Position numbers and translations under genes: made by a program | Source of the DNA: JAJTHB01 sp033763775 | GTDB lineage: Bacteria; Pseudomonadota; Alphaproteobacteria; Rickettsiales; SXRF01 | Length of the DNA stretch: 64,000 bases | Direction of reading: 5' to 3' | NCBI GenBank assembly: GCA_033763775.1 | Contig: JANRJW010000003.1 | Coordinates: 1 to 64,000 of the forward strand | Shown: positions 16,340 to 24,689 of the stretch, piece by piece | Layout of the letters: each line of letters opens with the position of its first letter | Position numbering within the stretch: the first letter of the stretch is position 1 | Notes under the pieces: generated by a model | Told to the model about the DNA's origin: nothing | Seen by the model: only the letters and a program-made list of their open reading frames with translations | The model's database searches: none

Positions 16340-17218
16340 ATGGATAAGAAAAAAATAAAAGAATCACTAAATAGATTGGTGACAACCGCAATTAAGTGGC
16401 CTGTAATTAAGGATAATGGCGGGGAATTTAAAATTGAGCATATTGATACTACGATTGATGAACTGTTCTGCACCACCGAGAACGATGCGAGCGAAGAAAA
16501 AAAGTTTGAATCGATGCAATTGCTGGCAAAACCCTATGAGGGCATGCTTGCGACACTGCGTTCTTTTGTAAATAAATTAGACCATGAAATAGCTTCTCAA
16601 TACCCACATAAAACAATTGATGAGCTGAAACCATATCTGGAAGGTCGCTATCCCGAGCAAGAAGCTATCTTTGAAAAAATAAATGAAAAAAATAATAAAT
16701 TGAAAAACGTGAGTTTTGATAGCTCAGAGTATCTTGAATTAAATCGCCAGATCTCAGCGCTGACTGAACAACAAGATGCCTTGCCAAAAAGGGCGGATGC
16801 TATGAAAAACCAGATAAATAAGATCGCTGGTGATGACGAGACTTTCAAATCACTTCTAGAGCAGCGCTGTTTCATTGAAGAGGCGCGTGAAGACATTGAG
16901 AATATCAAAGCTGCGCTTCCCAGTTTGGGTAACGCAATACGCCGCATCCGCGGTTATCTTGATCAAAATGCGCCAAATGTGCTGATTAATCATGAGATTG
17001 AACTTATTGAGAAAAGACTACTTTTCGTCGATAAAGCCATCAAGCTGCATACAGACTATGCCTTTGCTTCCAGCGATTACAGCTCTGAACTCAAAACATT
17101 GATTCGTCTGGATCAAGAAGTCTCTGATCAGGTTCAAACTATACTGAGTGGCCTTAGAGCAGGGATTCGTAATATTTTCCCTGAAGCCGCGCCTGGCCAA
17201 TCGCTCCCCAGCAGATAG
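16340..17218 (+). CDS. AT-rich orphan coiled-coil protein
   Basis: 292 residues, rich in Lys, Glu, Ile and Asn and largely helical, with long coiled-coil-like stretches (about 85-170 and 175-275). No signal peptide, membrane helix or known motif is seen. The gene is visibly richer in A and T than recA and alaS on either side, which suggests acquisition from elsewhere. Function unknown. Confidence 0.6.
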   Translation: MDKKKIKESLNRLVTTAIKWPVIKDNGGEFKIEHIDTTIDELFCTTENDASEEKKFESMQLLAKPYEGMLATLRSFVNKLDHEIASQYPHKTIDELKPYLEGRYPEQEAIFEKINEKNNKLKNVSFDSSEYLELNRQISALTEQQDALPKRADAMKNQINKIAGDDETFKSLLEQRCFIEEAREDIENIKAALPSLGNAIRRIRGYLDQNAPNVLINHEIELIEKRLLFVDKAIKLHTDYAFASSDYSSELKTLIRLDQEVSDQVQTILSGLRAGIRNIFPEAAPGQSLPSR

Positions 17219-17269
17219 CCCCTATTCCGGCTTGCATCACGGGCTGCTATTGATTAGCTTAGCCACCCT

Positions 17270-20026
17270 ATGACACACACGACATCCGATATTCGCAGGC
17301 AATTTCTCGACTTTTTCAAACGTAACGGGCATGAAGTCCGCCCGTCTTCCTCGCTTGTGCCGCATAATGACCCGACGCTGATGTTCACCAACGCCGGCAT
17401 GAACCAGTTTAAAAACGTGTTCACCGGCGCAGAAAAACTGCCCTACAGCCGCGCTGCCACCAGCCAGAAATGCGTGCGTGTCGGCGGCAAGCATAACGAC
17501 CTTGATAACGTTGGCTATACCGCCCGCCATCACACCTTCTTTGAAATGCTCGGCAATTTTTCTTTTGGCGATTATTTCAAAGAAGACGCCATCGTGCTCG
17601 CGTGGAACCTGCTCACGAAAGATTACGGCCTGAATCCTGAGAAACTGTGCGTCACGGTCTATCATGATGATGATGCCGCGTGGAATATCTGGAAGAAGCT
17701 CACCGGCTTTGCCGACCATAAAATCATCCGCATCGCAAGCAGCGACAATTTCTGGTCGATGGGTGATACCGGCCCGTGCGGCCCCTGCTCTGAAATTTTT
17801 TATGACCACGGCGATCATATTGCCGGCGGTATGCCCGGATCAAAGGATCAGGACGGCGATCGCTTTGTCGAAATCTGGAATCTTGTGTTCATGCAATATG
17901 AGCAGCTGGAAGGCGGCAAACGCATCAACCTGCCCAAACCCTCCATCGACACCGGTATGGGTCTCGAGCGCATCACCGCCGTGATGCAGGGTGTGCATGA
18001 TAATTATGATACCGATCTGTTCAAACACCTCATTGCCGATATTGCTGGCAAAGCAGGAAGCGGCGGCGAGCCAGCCGCTTATAAAGTGATTGCGGATCAT
18101 CTTCGTTCCAGCTGTTTCTTAATGGCCGACGGCGTGATGCCCTCCAACGAGGGGCGTGGCTATGTGCTGCGCCGCATCATGCGCCGCGCCATGCGCTATG
18201 CGCATCAGCTGGGCTGCAAAGACCCACTGATGTATCAGCTGGTGCCAGTGCTGGTGAGAGAAATGGGCGCGCAATATCCCGAGTTTGGCCGCGCCGAGGC
18301 CGTGATTACTGAAAATCTGAAACAGGAAGAAGAGCGCTTCAAGGAAACGCTTGGCAGAGGCCTGAAGCTGCTGGAAGAAGAATCCGCGCGACTCAAAAAA
18401 GGCGACAAACTGCCTGGTGCTGCCGCCTTCAAACTCTATGACACCTATGGCTTCCCGCTGGATCTCACGCAGGATATCCTGAAGTCTCAGGGCATTGGTG
18501 TGGATACGGATGGCTTTGAAAAAGCCATGGAAGGCCAGCGGGAAATGGCTCGCGCCGCCCACAAAGGCTCCGGCGATGTTGCCACCAGCCGCATCTGGTT
18601 TGAACTGAAAGAAAAAATTGGTGCCACACGCTTTCTTGGCTATGAGCAGGACGAAGCAGAAGCAACTGTGCTCGCACTGGTGAAAAATGGCGAAGCCGTC
18701 GCAAATGCGCAGGCTGGCGATGAAGTATCTGTGGTGCTGAATCAAACACCGTTTTATGGTGAATCAGGCGGTCAGGTTGGCGACACGGGTCACTTTGGCA
18801 AAACCGCCACCATCACCGACACACAAAAGCCGCTGGAAGATTTTATTGTGCATCAGGCGAAGCTGCACGGCGCCCTTGCGGTTGGCGATAAAGTTCATGC
18901 CACCATTGATACGGCACGCCGCAGCCGCATCCGCTCCAACCATTCGGTGACGCACCTGCTGCACAAAGCCCTGCGCGATAAGCTGGGGGCTCATGTGACG
19001 CAGAAAGGTTCGCTCGTGGCCGACGACCGGCTGCGCTTTGATATCAGCCATCCTAAGGCCGTAGGCGCTGAAGAGCTGGCCATGGTTGAAGCTGCGGTTA
19101 ATGAAGTGGTGGCGCGCGGCGGAGCGGTGGATTGCCGCGAAATGGCGCCCGAGGCCGCCATCGAAGCCGGCGCCATGGCGCTGTTTGGCGAAAAATATGG
19201 CGATAAAGTCCGCGTGCTCAGCATCGGTAAACAAGCTGATGGCAGCGCATACTCCGTGGAGCTTTGCGGCGGCACCCATGTGCGCGATGCTGCGGATATC
19301 CAGCTATTTAAGATCACCTCCGAAGGTTCGGTGGCCGCCGGTATCCGCCGCATTGAAGCCACCACCGGCGAGAATGTTCGCCGTTTCTGGCTGGAGCGTC
19401 TGGAAAGCCTTGCGGAGAAAGCCAATATGCTCATGAGCGATCATCAGCGTCTTCATGGCGAGCTGGCCGAAACACAGCAGAAGCTTGGCAAGCAGCCGTC
19501 TGAAAAGTCAATTCCCGCCATCATCGCAGACAGAAAATCGGTTGAAACTGCTCCCCTCTCATCCCTTACGGCGCTTGCCAGCAGCGAATGTGGCAAACTT
19601 GAGCAGCACCTGACAGCGCTTCAGGAAGAAAATCGCAAACTCGGTAAGCTGCTGGCTGATGCCAAGAAACAGCTCGCGCTGGGCAGCGATGCCACGGCCA
19701 AGCCAGAAACTATCGGCGCGTACCAATTCATTGGCAAAGCGTTTGATGGGCTGGATCCCAAAGAGCTGCGCGATGTAGCGAATAATTACTTAAAGCAGGC
19801 CGATATTGTCGTTGTTGCAACAGCTATGGATGGCAAGGCGTCGGTGGTCGTTGGCGTGAATCAACCACACACAGATAAAATCAGCGCTGTCACGCTGGTG
19901 CAGGCGGCTGTCGCTGAATTGGGTGGCAAAGGCGGCGGCGGCAAACCCGACATGGCGCAAGGCGGCGGGCCAAACACCGCCAGCATCGATGCAGCAATAA
20001 CAAAAATAAAATCGCTAGTGGCATGA
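17270..20026 (+). CDS. alaS: Alanine--tRNA ligase
   Basis: 918 residues. Starts with IRRQFLDFFKRNGHEVRPSSSLVP; the class II catalytic blocks FTNAGMNQFKNVF, TSQKCVRVGGKHNDLDNVG and HHTFFEMLGNFSFGDYFKE are complete. The editing domain has the zinc-site HSVTHLLHKALR and CGGTHV, and a C-terminal C-Ala domain follows, ending with the Gly-rich GGKGGGGKPDMAQGGG. Attaches alanine to tRNA-Ala and hydrolyses mischarged Ser/Gly. Its stop overlaps the next start as ATGA. Confidence 0.97.
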   Translation: MTHTTSDIRRQFLDFFKRNGHEVRPSSSLVPHNDPTLMFTNAGMNQFKNVFTGAEKLPYSRAATSQKCVRVGGKHNDLDNVGYTARHHTFFEMLGNFSFGDYFKEDAIVLAWNLLTKDYGLNPEKLCVTVYHDDDAAWNIWKKLTGFADHKIIRIASSDNFWSMGDTGPCGPCSEIFYDHGDHIAGGMPGSKDQDGDRFVEIWNLVFMQYEQLEGGKRINLPKPSIDTGMGLERITAVMQGVHDNYDTDLFKHLIADIAGKAGSGGEPAAYKVIADHLRSSCFLMADGVMPSNEGRGYVLRRIMRRAMRYAHQLGCKDPLMYQLVPVLVREMGAQYPEFGRAEAVITENLKQEEERFKETLGRGLKLLEEESARLKKGDKLPGAAAFKLYDTYGFPLDLTQDILKSQGIGVDTDGFEKAMEGQREMARAAHKGSGDVATSRIWFELKEKIGATRFLGYEQDEAEATVLALVKNGEAVANAQAGDEVSVVLNQTPFYGESGGQVGDTGHFGKTATITDTQKPLEDFIVHQAKLHGALAVGDKVHATIDTARRSRIRSNHSVTHLLHKALRDKLGAHVTQKGSLVADDRLRFDISHPKAVGAEELAMVEAAVNEVVARGGAVDCREMAPEAAIEAGAMALFGEKYGDKVRVLSIGKQADGSAYSVELCGGTHVRDAADIQLFKITSEGSVAAGIRRIEATTGENVRRFWLERLESLAEKANMLMSDHQRLHGELAETQQKLGKQPSEKSIPAIIADRKSVETAPLSSLTALASSECGKLEQHLTALQEENRKLGKLLADAKKQLALGSDATAKPETIGAYQFIGKAFDGLDPKELRDVANNYLKQADIVVVATAMDGKASVVVGVNQPHTDKISAVTLVQAAVAELGGKGGGGKPDMAQGGGPNTASIDAAITKIKSLVA

Positions 20027-20640
20027 ACACGCCGGTGACCATTGCCTACGGCGATGAGGATTTTCCCGCTTACATTGATGCCGCCCTCATGGTTCTACGC
20101 GAAGCCGGTGCAACATTTTCCATCGAAACAATTGAAATCGGCAGCCGTATTTATGGCATGAACTATGGCAAAGGTATTCTTCCCTCGTCGTTTGACTCGC
20201 TTGAGCGCACACGTCGTCTGCTGATTGGTGGTTCAAACCTGCCGCAAAAAGAGGGTTATGTGCCCGTGGCTCGTGTGATTCGTGATCATTTTGGTCTTGG
20301 TGACGAGCACCATGATGAATATGGCCTGAGTGTGGACGATGATACGGTCATTCGCGCTGTCTCATATGTGAACGATAACTTTGCGATGTTTGAAGCGGTG
20401 GACGAAACGCCAGCTTCAGCACTTCTGGCGGCAACCATGCTGCTGGAGCACAGTCAGCAACAGCAAGCAGCAGCCGCTATCAAAACCGCGATGCTGCACA
20501 CCCTTAAGACTGGTATCGCCAAACCCACGCTACTTGCGCGGCTGCTCGGCCGCAGCCCGTCTGAGGCACTGCTCTTTGCGGAAACGGTTTGCAGCCATCT
20601 GGGAAAAAAACCTTCCGAAAGTGCCGCATCTGGTGTATAA
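20023..20640 (+). CDS. Internally deleted isocitrate dehydrogenase-like protein, probably inactive
   Basis: 205 residues that align with the two ends of the NADP-isocitrate/isopropylmalate dehydrogenase family but lack the middle. The start (VTIAYGDEDFPAYIDAAL, then FSIETIEIG and GILPSSFDSLERTRRLLIGG) matches the usual GDGIGPEI-type N-terminus. Residues ~120-170 (NFAMFEAVDETPASALLA) match the FEAVHGSAP and following helix; the end resembles the family's C-terminal domain. The substrate motif SxNxxxR reads PVARVIR, and the catalytic Lys, Tyr and metal Asp region is missing. It starts on the alaS stop (ATGA). Likely a pseudoenzyme or a gene remnant; not verified by alignment. Confidence 0.6.
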   Translation: MNTPVTIAYGDEDFPAYIDAALMVLREAGATFSIETIEIGSRIYGMNYGKGILPSSFDSLERTRRLLIGGSNLPQKEGYVPVARVIRDHFGLGDEHHDEYGLSVDDDTVIRAVSYVNDNFAMFEAVDETPASALLAATMLLEHSQQQQAAAAIKTAMLHTLKTGIAKPTLLARLLGRSPSEALLFAETVCSHLGKKPSESAASGV

Positions 20641-20667
20641 GCCGCCGCATAGAAAAGGCAGGCAATC

Positions 20668-21384
20668 ATGAGCAATCAGGACAATCATCTACTCGAAACC
20701 ATCAAAAGTCTGATGGTTCCCATCCACCCCGCAGGCTGGATGTTTATCGCTATTTTTGCGATTATCTCGCTGCTGCTGAGCTTTATTGATTCTTTTTTTG
20801 GTTATATCGGCCTGATTCTCACCGCATGGTGCGTGTATTTCTTCCGCGACCCGAAGCGTGTGACCCCCATGCGCGAGGGGCTGATTGTCAGCCCCGCCGA
20901 TGGTGTGGTGCAGAAAATTGTGAAATGCACGCCGCCTGCAGAGCTGGATCTTGGTGCAGGCGAACGCACACGTGTGAGCATCTTTCTCAATGTGTTTGAT
21001 GTGCATGTGAACCGCATTCCCATTGAAGGCTCCATCAGCAAGCTGCACTATCATGAAGGTGCGTTCTTCAACGCTGCGCTGGATAAAGCAAGCGAAGAAA
21101 ATGAACGTCAATCGATCAAAATCACCATGCCGGATGACCAGACTATCGGTGTGGTGCAGATTGCCGGGCTGGTGGCGCGCCGTATTCTTTGCGACCTGAA
21201 GGAAGGTCAGTCGGTAAAAACGGGTGAAAAATTCGGCATCATACGCTTTGGCAGCCGTGTTGATATCTACCTGCCGCCGGAGGCTACGCCGCTGGTGATT
21301 GTTGGCCAGCGCGCCGTTGGCGGCGAAACCGTGATTGCCGACCTCAAAAGCCATGAAGGCGAGCGTGTAGGGACACGCCACTGA
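20668..21384 (+). CDS. psd: Phosphatidylserine decarboxylase proenzyme
   Basis: 238 residues, the short alphaproteobacterial form. An N-terminal membrane segment (~20-55) is followed by YFFRDPKR, VSPADGVVQKI, FLNVFDVHVNRIP and FGIIRFGSRVDIYLP; the Gly-Ser in RFGSR is the self-cleavage site producing the pyruvoyl group. It makes phosphatidylethanolamine from the product of the next gene, pssA, whose start abuts the psd stop. Confidence 0.95.
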   Translation: MSNQDNHLLETIKSLMVPIHPAGWMFIAIFAIISLLLSFIDSFFGYIGLILTAWCVYFFRDPKRVTPMREGLIVSPADGVVQKIVKCTPPAELDLGAGERTRVSIFLNVFDVHVNRIPIEGSISKLHYHEGAFFNAALDKASEENERQSIKITMPDDQTIGVVQIAGLVARRILCDLKEGQSVKTGEKFGIIRFGSRVDIYLPPEATPLVIVGQRAVGGETVIADLKSHEGERVGTRH

Positions 21385-22151
21385 TGCATTTTCGACGCCG
21401 AGATGACCGCATCCGTCGCCGCTTGCGTGGTGAGCAGCCTCTGTCACGCCTACTGCCCAACATGATCACCATTGCCGGCATGTGCTGCGGTCTTTCCTCC
21501 ATCCGCTTTGCTATGACCGAACGCTGGGAAATGGCGGTGGGATTCATCCTCGCTGCCGCCATCATCGATGGCATGGATGGCCGTGTCGCTCGAATGCTCG
21601 GCGCCACCAGCCATTTCGGCGCTCAGCTGGATTCGCTCTCGGATTTTCTCTGTTTTGGCGTCGCGCCAGCCCTTGTTGTTTATCTCTGGGCGCTGCACGA
21701 CATGCAGGGCATCGGCTGGGCAGCCGTGTTGTTTTTTTCTGTGTGCACCGCACTCAGACTTGCCCGTTTTAACACCGGGCTGTTTGAAGAAAAAGAAGCC
21801 GAGTGGAAAAAACAATTTTTTATCGGCGTGCCATCCCCAGCGGGCGGCATTCTCTGCCTGCTACCGCTGATTGCCAGCCTGCAGCTGCAAACCTCACTAC
21901 CAGCTTGGCTTCTGGTGCTGCATCTTGTCATTGTTGGAACGCTGATGGCCAGCCGTATCCCCACCTTTTCCGGCAAAAAAATCCGCATCCGGCACGAACT
22001 TATCCCCCCTTTCATGATTGCTGCCAGTCTGCTGCTGGCATTGTTTATCATTGAGCCATGGTGGTGCCTGATTCTGGTTGGCACCGCTTATCTAGCCACG
22101 ATTCCACTGAGCATAAAAGCATGGAAAAAATACGAACAAACAAATGTTTAA
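21384..22151 (+). CDS. pssA: CDP-diacylglycerol--serine O-phosphatidyltransferase
   Basis: 255-residue membrane enzyme. The CDP-alcohol phosphotransferase motif DG(x2)AR(x8)G(x3)D(x3)D is complete in the segment from DGMDGRVAR to LDSLSD (about residues 61-84). LPNMITIAGMCCGL at the start and six or so membrane helices fit the family. It acts immediately before Psd in phosphatidylethanolamine synthesis; the two form an operon. Confidence 0.95.
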   Translation: MHFRRRDDRIRRRLRGEQPLSRLLPNMITIAGMCCGLSSIRFAMTERWEMAVGFILAAAIIDGMDGRVARMLGATSHFGAQLDSLSDFLCFGVAPALVVYLWALHDMQGIGWAAVLFFSVCTALRLARFNTGLFEEKEAEWKKQFFIGVPSPAGGILCLLPLIASLQLQTSLPAWLLVLHLVIVGTLMASRIPTFSGKKIRIRHELIPPFMIAASLLLALFIIEPWWCLILVGTAYLATIPLSIKAWKKYEQTNV

Positions 22152-22185
22152 TTGACTTCACGCACGAATAAACTACACCATTTCC

Positions 22186-23337
22186 ATGAGCCAGTCCCTG
22201 CTACCGAACGGTTGTTACGATCTGCTTCCTCCCCATGCGCGGCAGGAATCCGTTCTTTCCTACCAGCTGCTTGAGATATTTCACCGCTATGGCTATGAGC
22301 AGGTATCGCCGCCGCTGCTCGAATTCAGTGACCATTTGCTTTCTGGTCGTGGTGCTGATCTATCAGAGCAGATTTTCCGTGTGATGGATCCCGCCGCGCT
22401 GAAAGTAATGGGAATTCGCCCGGATATCACACTCCAGATTGCTCGCATCGCAGGCGGCAGACTTGCCGATGTCCCGCGTCCTTTGCGCCTGTGTTATGAC
22501 GGCATGATTCTACGCATGAAAGCCCAGGGAATCAAAAGCGAGCGCCAGTTTAGACAGGTTGGCATTGAGCTGATGGGCACCCCGCATCCCGACGCCGATG
22601 CCGAAGTCATCATGGTTGCGGCGCAAGCACTGAAGCATATCGGTATTGATGCGCTGTGCATCGATATCAGCCTGCCGACGCTTGCCCAGGCGGTCATCGC
22701 AGAAAGCAAACTCAGCGATAGCACGCAGCAGTCACTGCTACTGGCTATTCAGCAGAAAGATATCTCGGCGGTGCGCAGCCACAGCTTTGCTTATCAAGCA
22801 TTATTACTTGCTATGATGCAGTTGCCAAGCAATGCCCCCGCAGCCCTTGCTGCTATTGAGTCGATGGCGATACCAGACGTATTCAAAGCGGGTATGGATG
22901 ACCTTGTGAGCGTGACACGCAGTGTACTGGCTCAGGCGCCTGCCAGCTGGCAGGTGACACTGGATATCACCGAAGTTTCCGCCATGAACTATCACAGCGG
23001 CCCATGCTTTTCTTTTTTCCTGCCGGACAGTTCGCTGGAAATTGGCCGTGGCGGCCGCTACACGATCGAACATGAGAGTAGCATCGAAAGTGCAACCGGC
23101 TTTACATTGTATGTTGATACAGTGCAGTCCTCGTTGCCGCCGCAAGCACAAGCCAGAAAAATTCTAGTGGCGCAGACGGCAACGCCTGAGGAAATTCAGC
23201 AGCTTCACTGCGATGGCTATCTTACGCTGCGCGCACTTTCCGGCCACGGCGATCTCATGCATCAGGCAGCGCAACTGGGCTGCGAAGCAGTATTTGCACA
23301 AGGAAAACTTCAACCACGAACAGGACATAAATCATGA
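22186..23337 (+). CDS. hisZ: ATP phosphoribosyltransferase regulatory subunit
   Basis: 383 residues, a class II HisRS-like paralogue that activates short-form HisG. LLPNGCYDLLPPHARQE start, YEQVSPPLLEF, RPDITLQIARI and a late GRGGRYTIE region fit HisZ; the aminoacylation motifs and anticodon domain of HisS are missing. The stop overlaps the purA start, an order seen in other alphaproteobacteria. HisG is not in this window. Confidence 0.9.
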   Translation: MSQSLLPNGCYDLLPPHARQESVLSYQLLEIFHRYGYEQVSPPLLEFSDHLLSGRGADLSEQIFRVMDPAALKVMGIRPDITLQIARIAGGRLADVPRPLRLCYDGMILRMKAQGIKSERQFRQVGIELMGTPHPDADAEVIMVAAQALKHIGIDALCIDISLPTLAQAVIAESKLSDSTQQSLLLAIQQKDISAVRSHSFAYQALLLAMMQLPSNAPAALAAIESMAIPDVFKAGMDDLVSVTRSVLAQAPASWQVTLDITEVSAMNYHSGPCFSFFLPDSSLEIGRGGRYTIEHESSIESATGFTLYVDTVQSSLPPQAQARKILVAQTATPEEIQQLHCDGYLTLRALSGHGDLMHQAAQLGCEAVFAQGKLQPRTGHKS

Positions 23338-24626
23338 CAAATGTAGCGGTCATCGGCTCACAATGGGGAGATGAGGGCAAAGGCAAAGTGGTGGACTGGC
23401 TCTCCGAACGCGCCGATGTGGTGGTGCGCTTTCAGGGTGGCCATAATGCCGGTCATACGCTGGTCATCGACGGCAAAACCTACAAACTCTCGCTGCTACC
23501 TTCTGGTATTGTGCGCCCGGGCAAGCTGTCGGTCATTGGCAATGGCGTGGTGATTGATCCATTTGCACTGCTTTCCGAAATTCGCGCGGTTGGCCAGCTG
23601 GGTGTTGCCATCACACCGGATAATCTGAAAATCGCTGAAAATGCACCGCTGATTCTTCCAGTGCATCAGAAAGTCGATCTAACCGCTGAAGCGATTCGCG
23701 GCAAAGGTAAAATCGGCACCACCGGCCGCGGTATTGGCCCAGCCTACGAAGACAAGGTGGCGCGCCGCGCCATTCGTGTGTGCGACCTTGCCGATGAAGC
23801 TGTGCTCAGGGAAAAGCTGGAAACAATCATTATCTACCATAATGCGCTGCTTGACGCGGCGAAAGCACCACGCGTGAGTGTGGAAGAAATCCTGCATCCG
23901 CTTCTGGAAATTGCTCCTGCCATTCTTTCCTATGCAACGCCCGTGTGGCGCCTGCTGCATGAGCTGAAAACACAAGGCAAGCGCATCCTGTTTGAAGGCG
24001 CACAAGGCGCCATGCTGGATGTTGACCACGGCACCTATCCGTTTGTCACCTCATCCAACACACTGGCTGGCACCGCCACCATCGGTTCCGGCATGGGGCT
24101 AAATTCGATTGGCTATGTGCTCGGCATCACCAAAGCCTACACCACACGTGTTGGCAGCGGCCCCTTCCCCACCGAACTGCACGACGATATCGGCGCGAAT
24201 ATCGGCCGTATCGGGCATGAGTTCGGCACTGTCACCGGCCGCGCACGGCGCTGTGGCTGGTTTGATGCTGTGCTGGTTCGTCAGGCAATCAAAATCTGCG
24301 GCATCACCGGTATTGCGCTCACCAAGCTTGATGTGCTCGATGGCTTTGAAGAAGTAAAAATCTGCGTTGGCTATCGCTACGAAGGCAAGCATTATGATTA
24401 CCTTCCGGCGCTGCAGAAAATTCAGGCCGGTGTAGAGCCAATCTATGAGTCCATGCCCGGCTGGAGCGAAAGCACGCAGGGCAAAAAAAGCTGGGCAGAA
24501 CTGCCAGCGCAAGCCATCAAGTATATTCGCCGGATTGAGGAGCTGATAGAGTGTCAGGTAGCGCTGCTTTCAACCAGCCCCCGCCGCGAGGATACCATCA
24601 TGGTGAGGGATCCTTTTGCTGATTAG
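23334..24626 (+). CDS. purA: Adenylosuccinate synthetase
   Basis: 430 residues; converts IMP, Asp and GTP to adenylosuccinate. GSQWGDEGKGKVVDWL is the GTP-binding start; GGHNAGHTLVI, IGTTGRGIGPAYEDK, FEGAQGAMLDVDHGTYPFVTSS and RVGSGPFPTE follow, with TGRARRCGWFD near the C-terminus. All match the standard enzyme. Ends in TAG. Confidence 0.97.
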   Translation: MTNVAVIGSQWGDEGKGKVVDWLSERADVVVRFQGGHNAGHTLVIDGKTYKLSLLPSGIVRPGKLSVIGNGVVIDPFALLSEIRAVGQLGVAITPDNLKIAENAPLILPVHQKVDLTAEAIRGKGKIGTTGRGIGPAYEDKVARRAIRVCDLADEAVLREKLETIIIYHNALLDAAKAPRVSVEEILHPLLEIAPAILSYATPVWRLLHELKTQGKRILFEGAQGAMLDVDHGTYPFVTSSNTLAGTATIGSGMGLNSIGYVLGITKAYTTRVGSGPFPTELHDDIGANIGRIGHEFGTVTGRARRCGWFDAVLVRQAIKICGITGIALTKLDVLDGFEEVKICVGYRYEGKHYDYLPALQKIQAGVEPIYESMPGWSESTQGKKSWAELPAQAIKYIRRIEELIECQVALLSTSPRREDTIMVRDPFAD

Positions 24627-24689
24627 TGCTGCTTTCACTATTCGTTAAGGGGTGTGGAGTAGTCTGCGATAGCATCAGGTATCGCAGCC

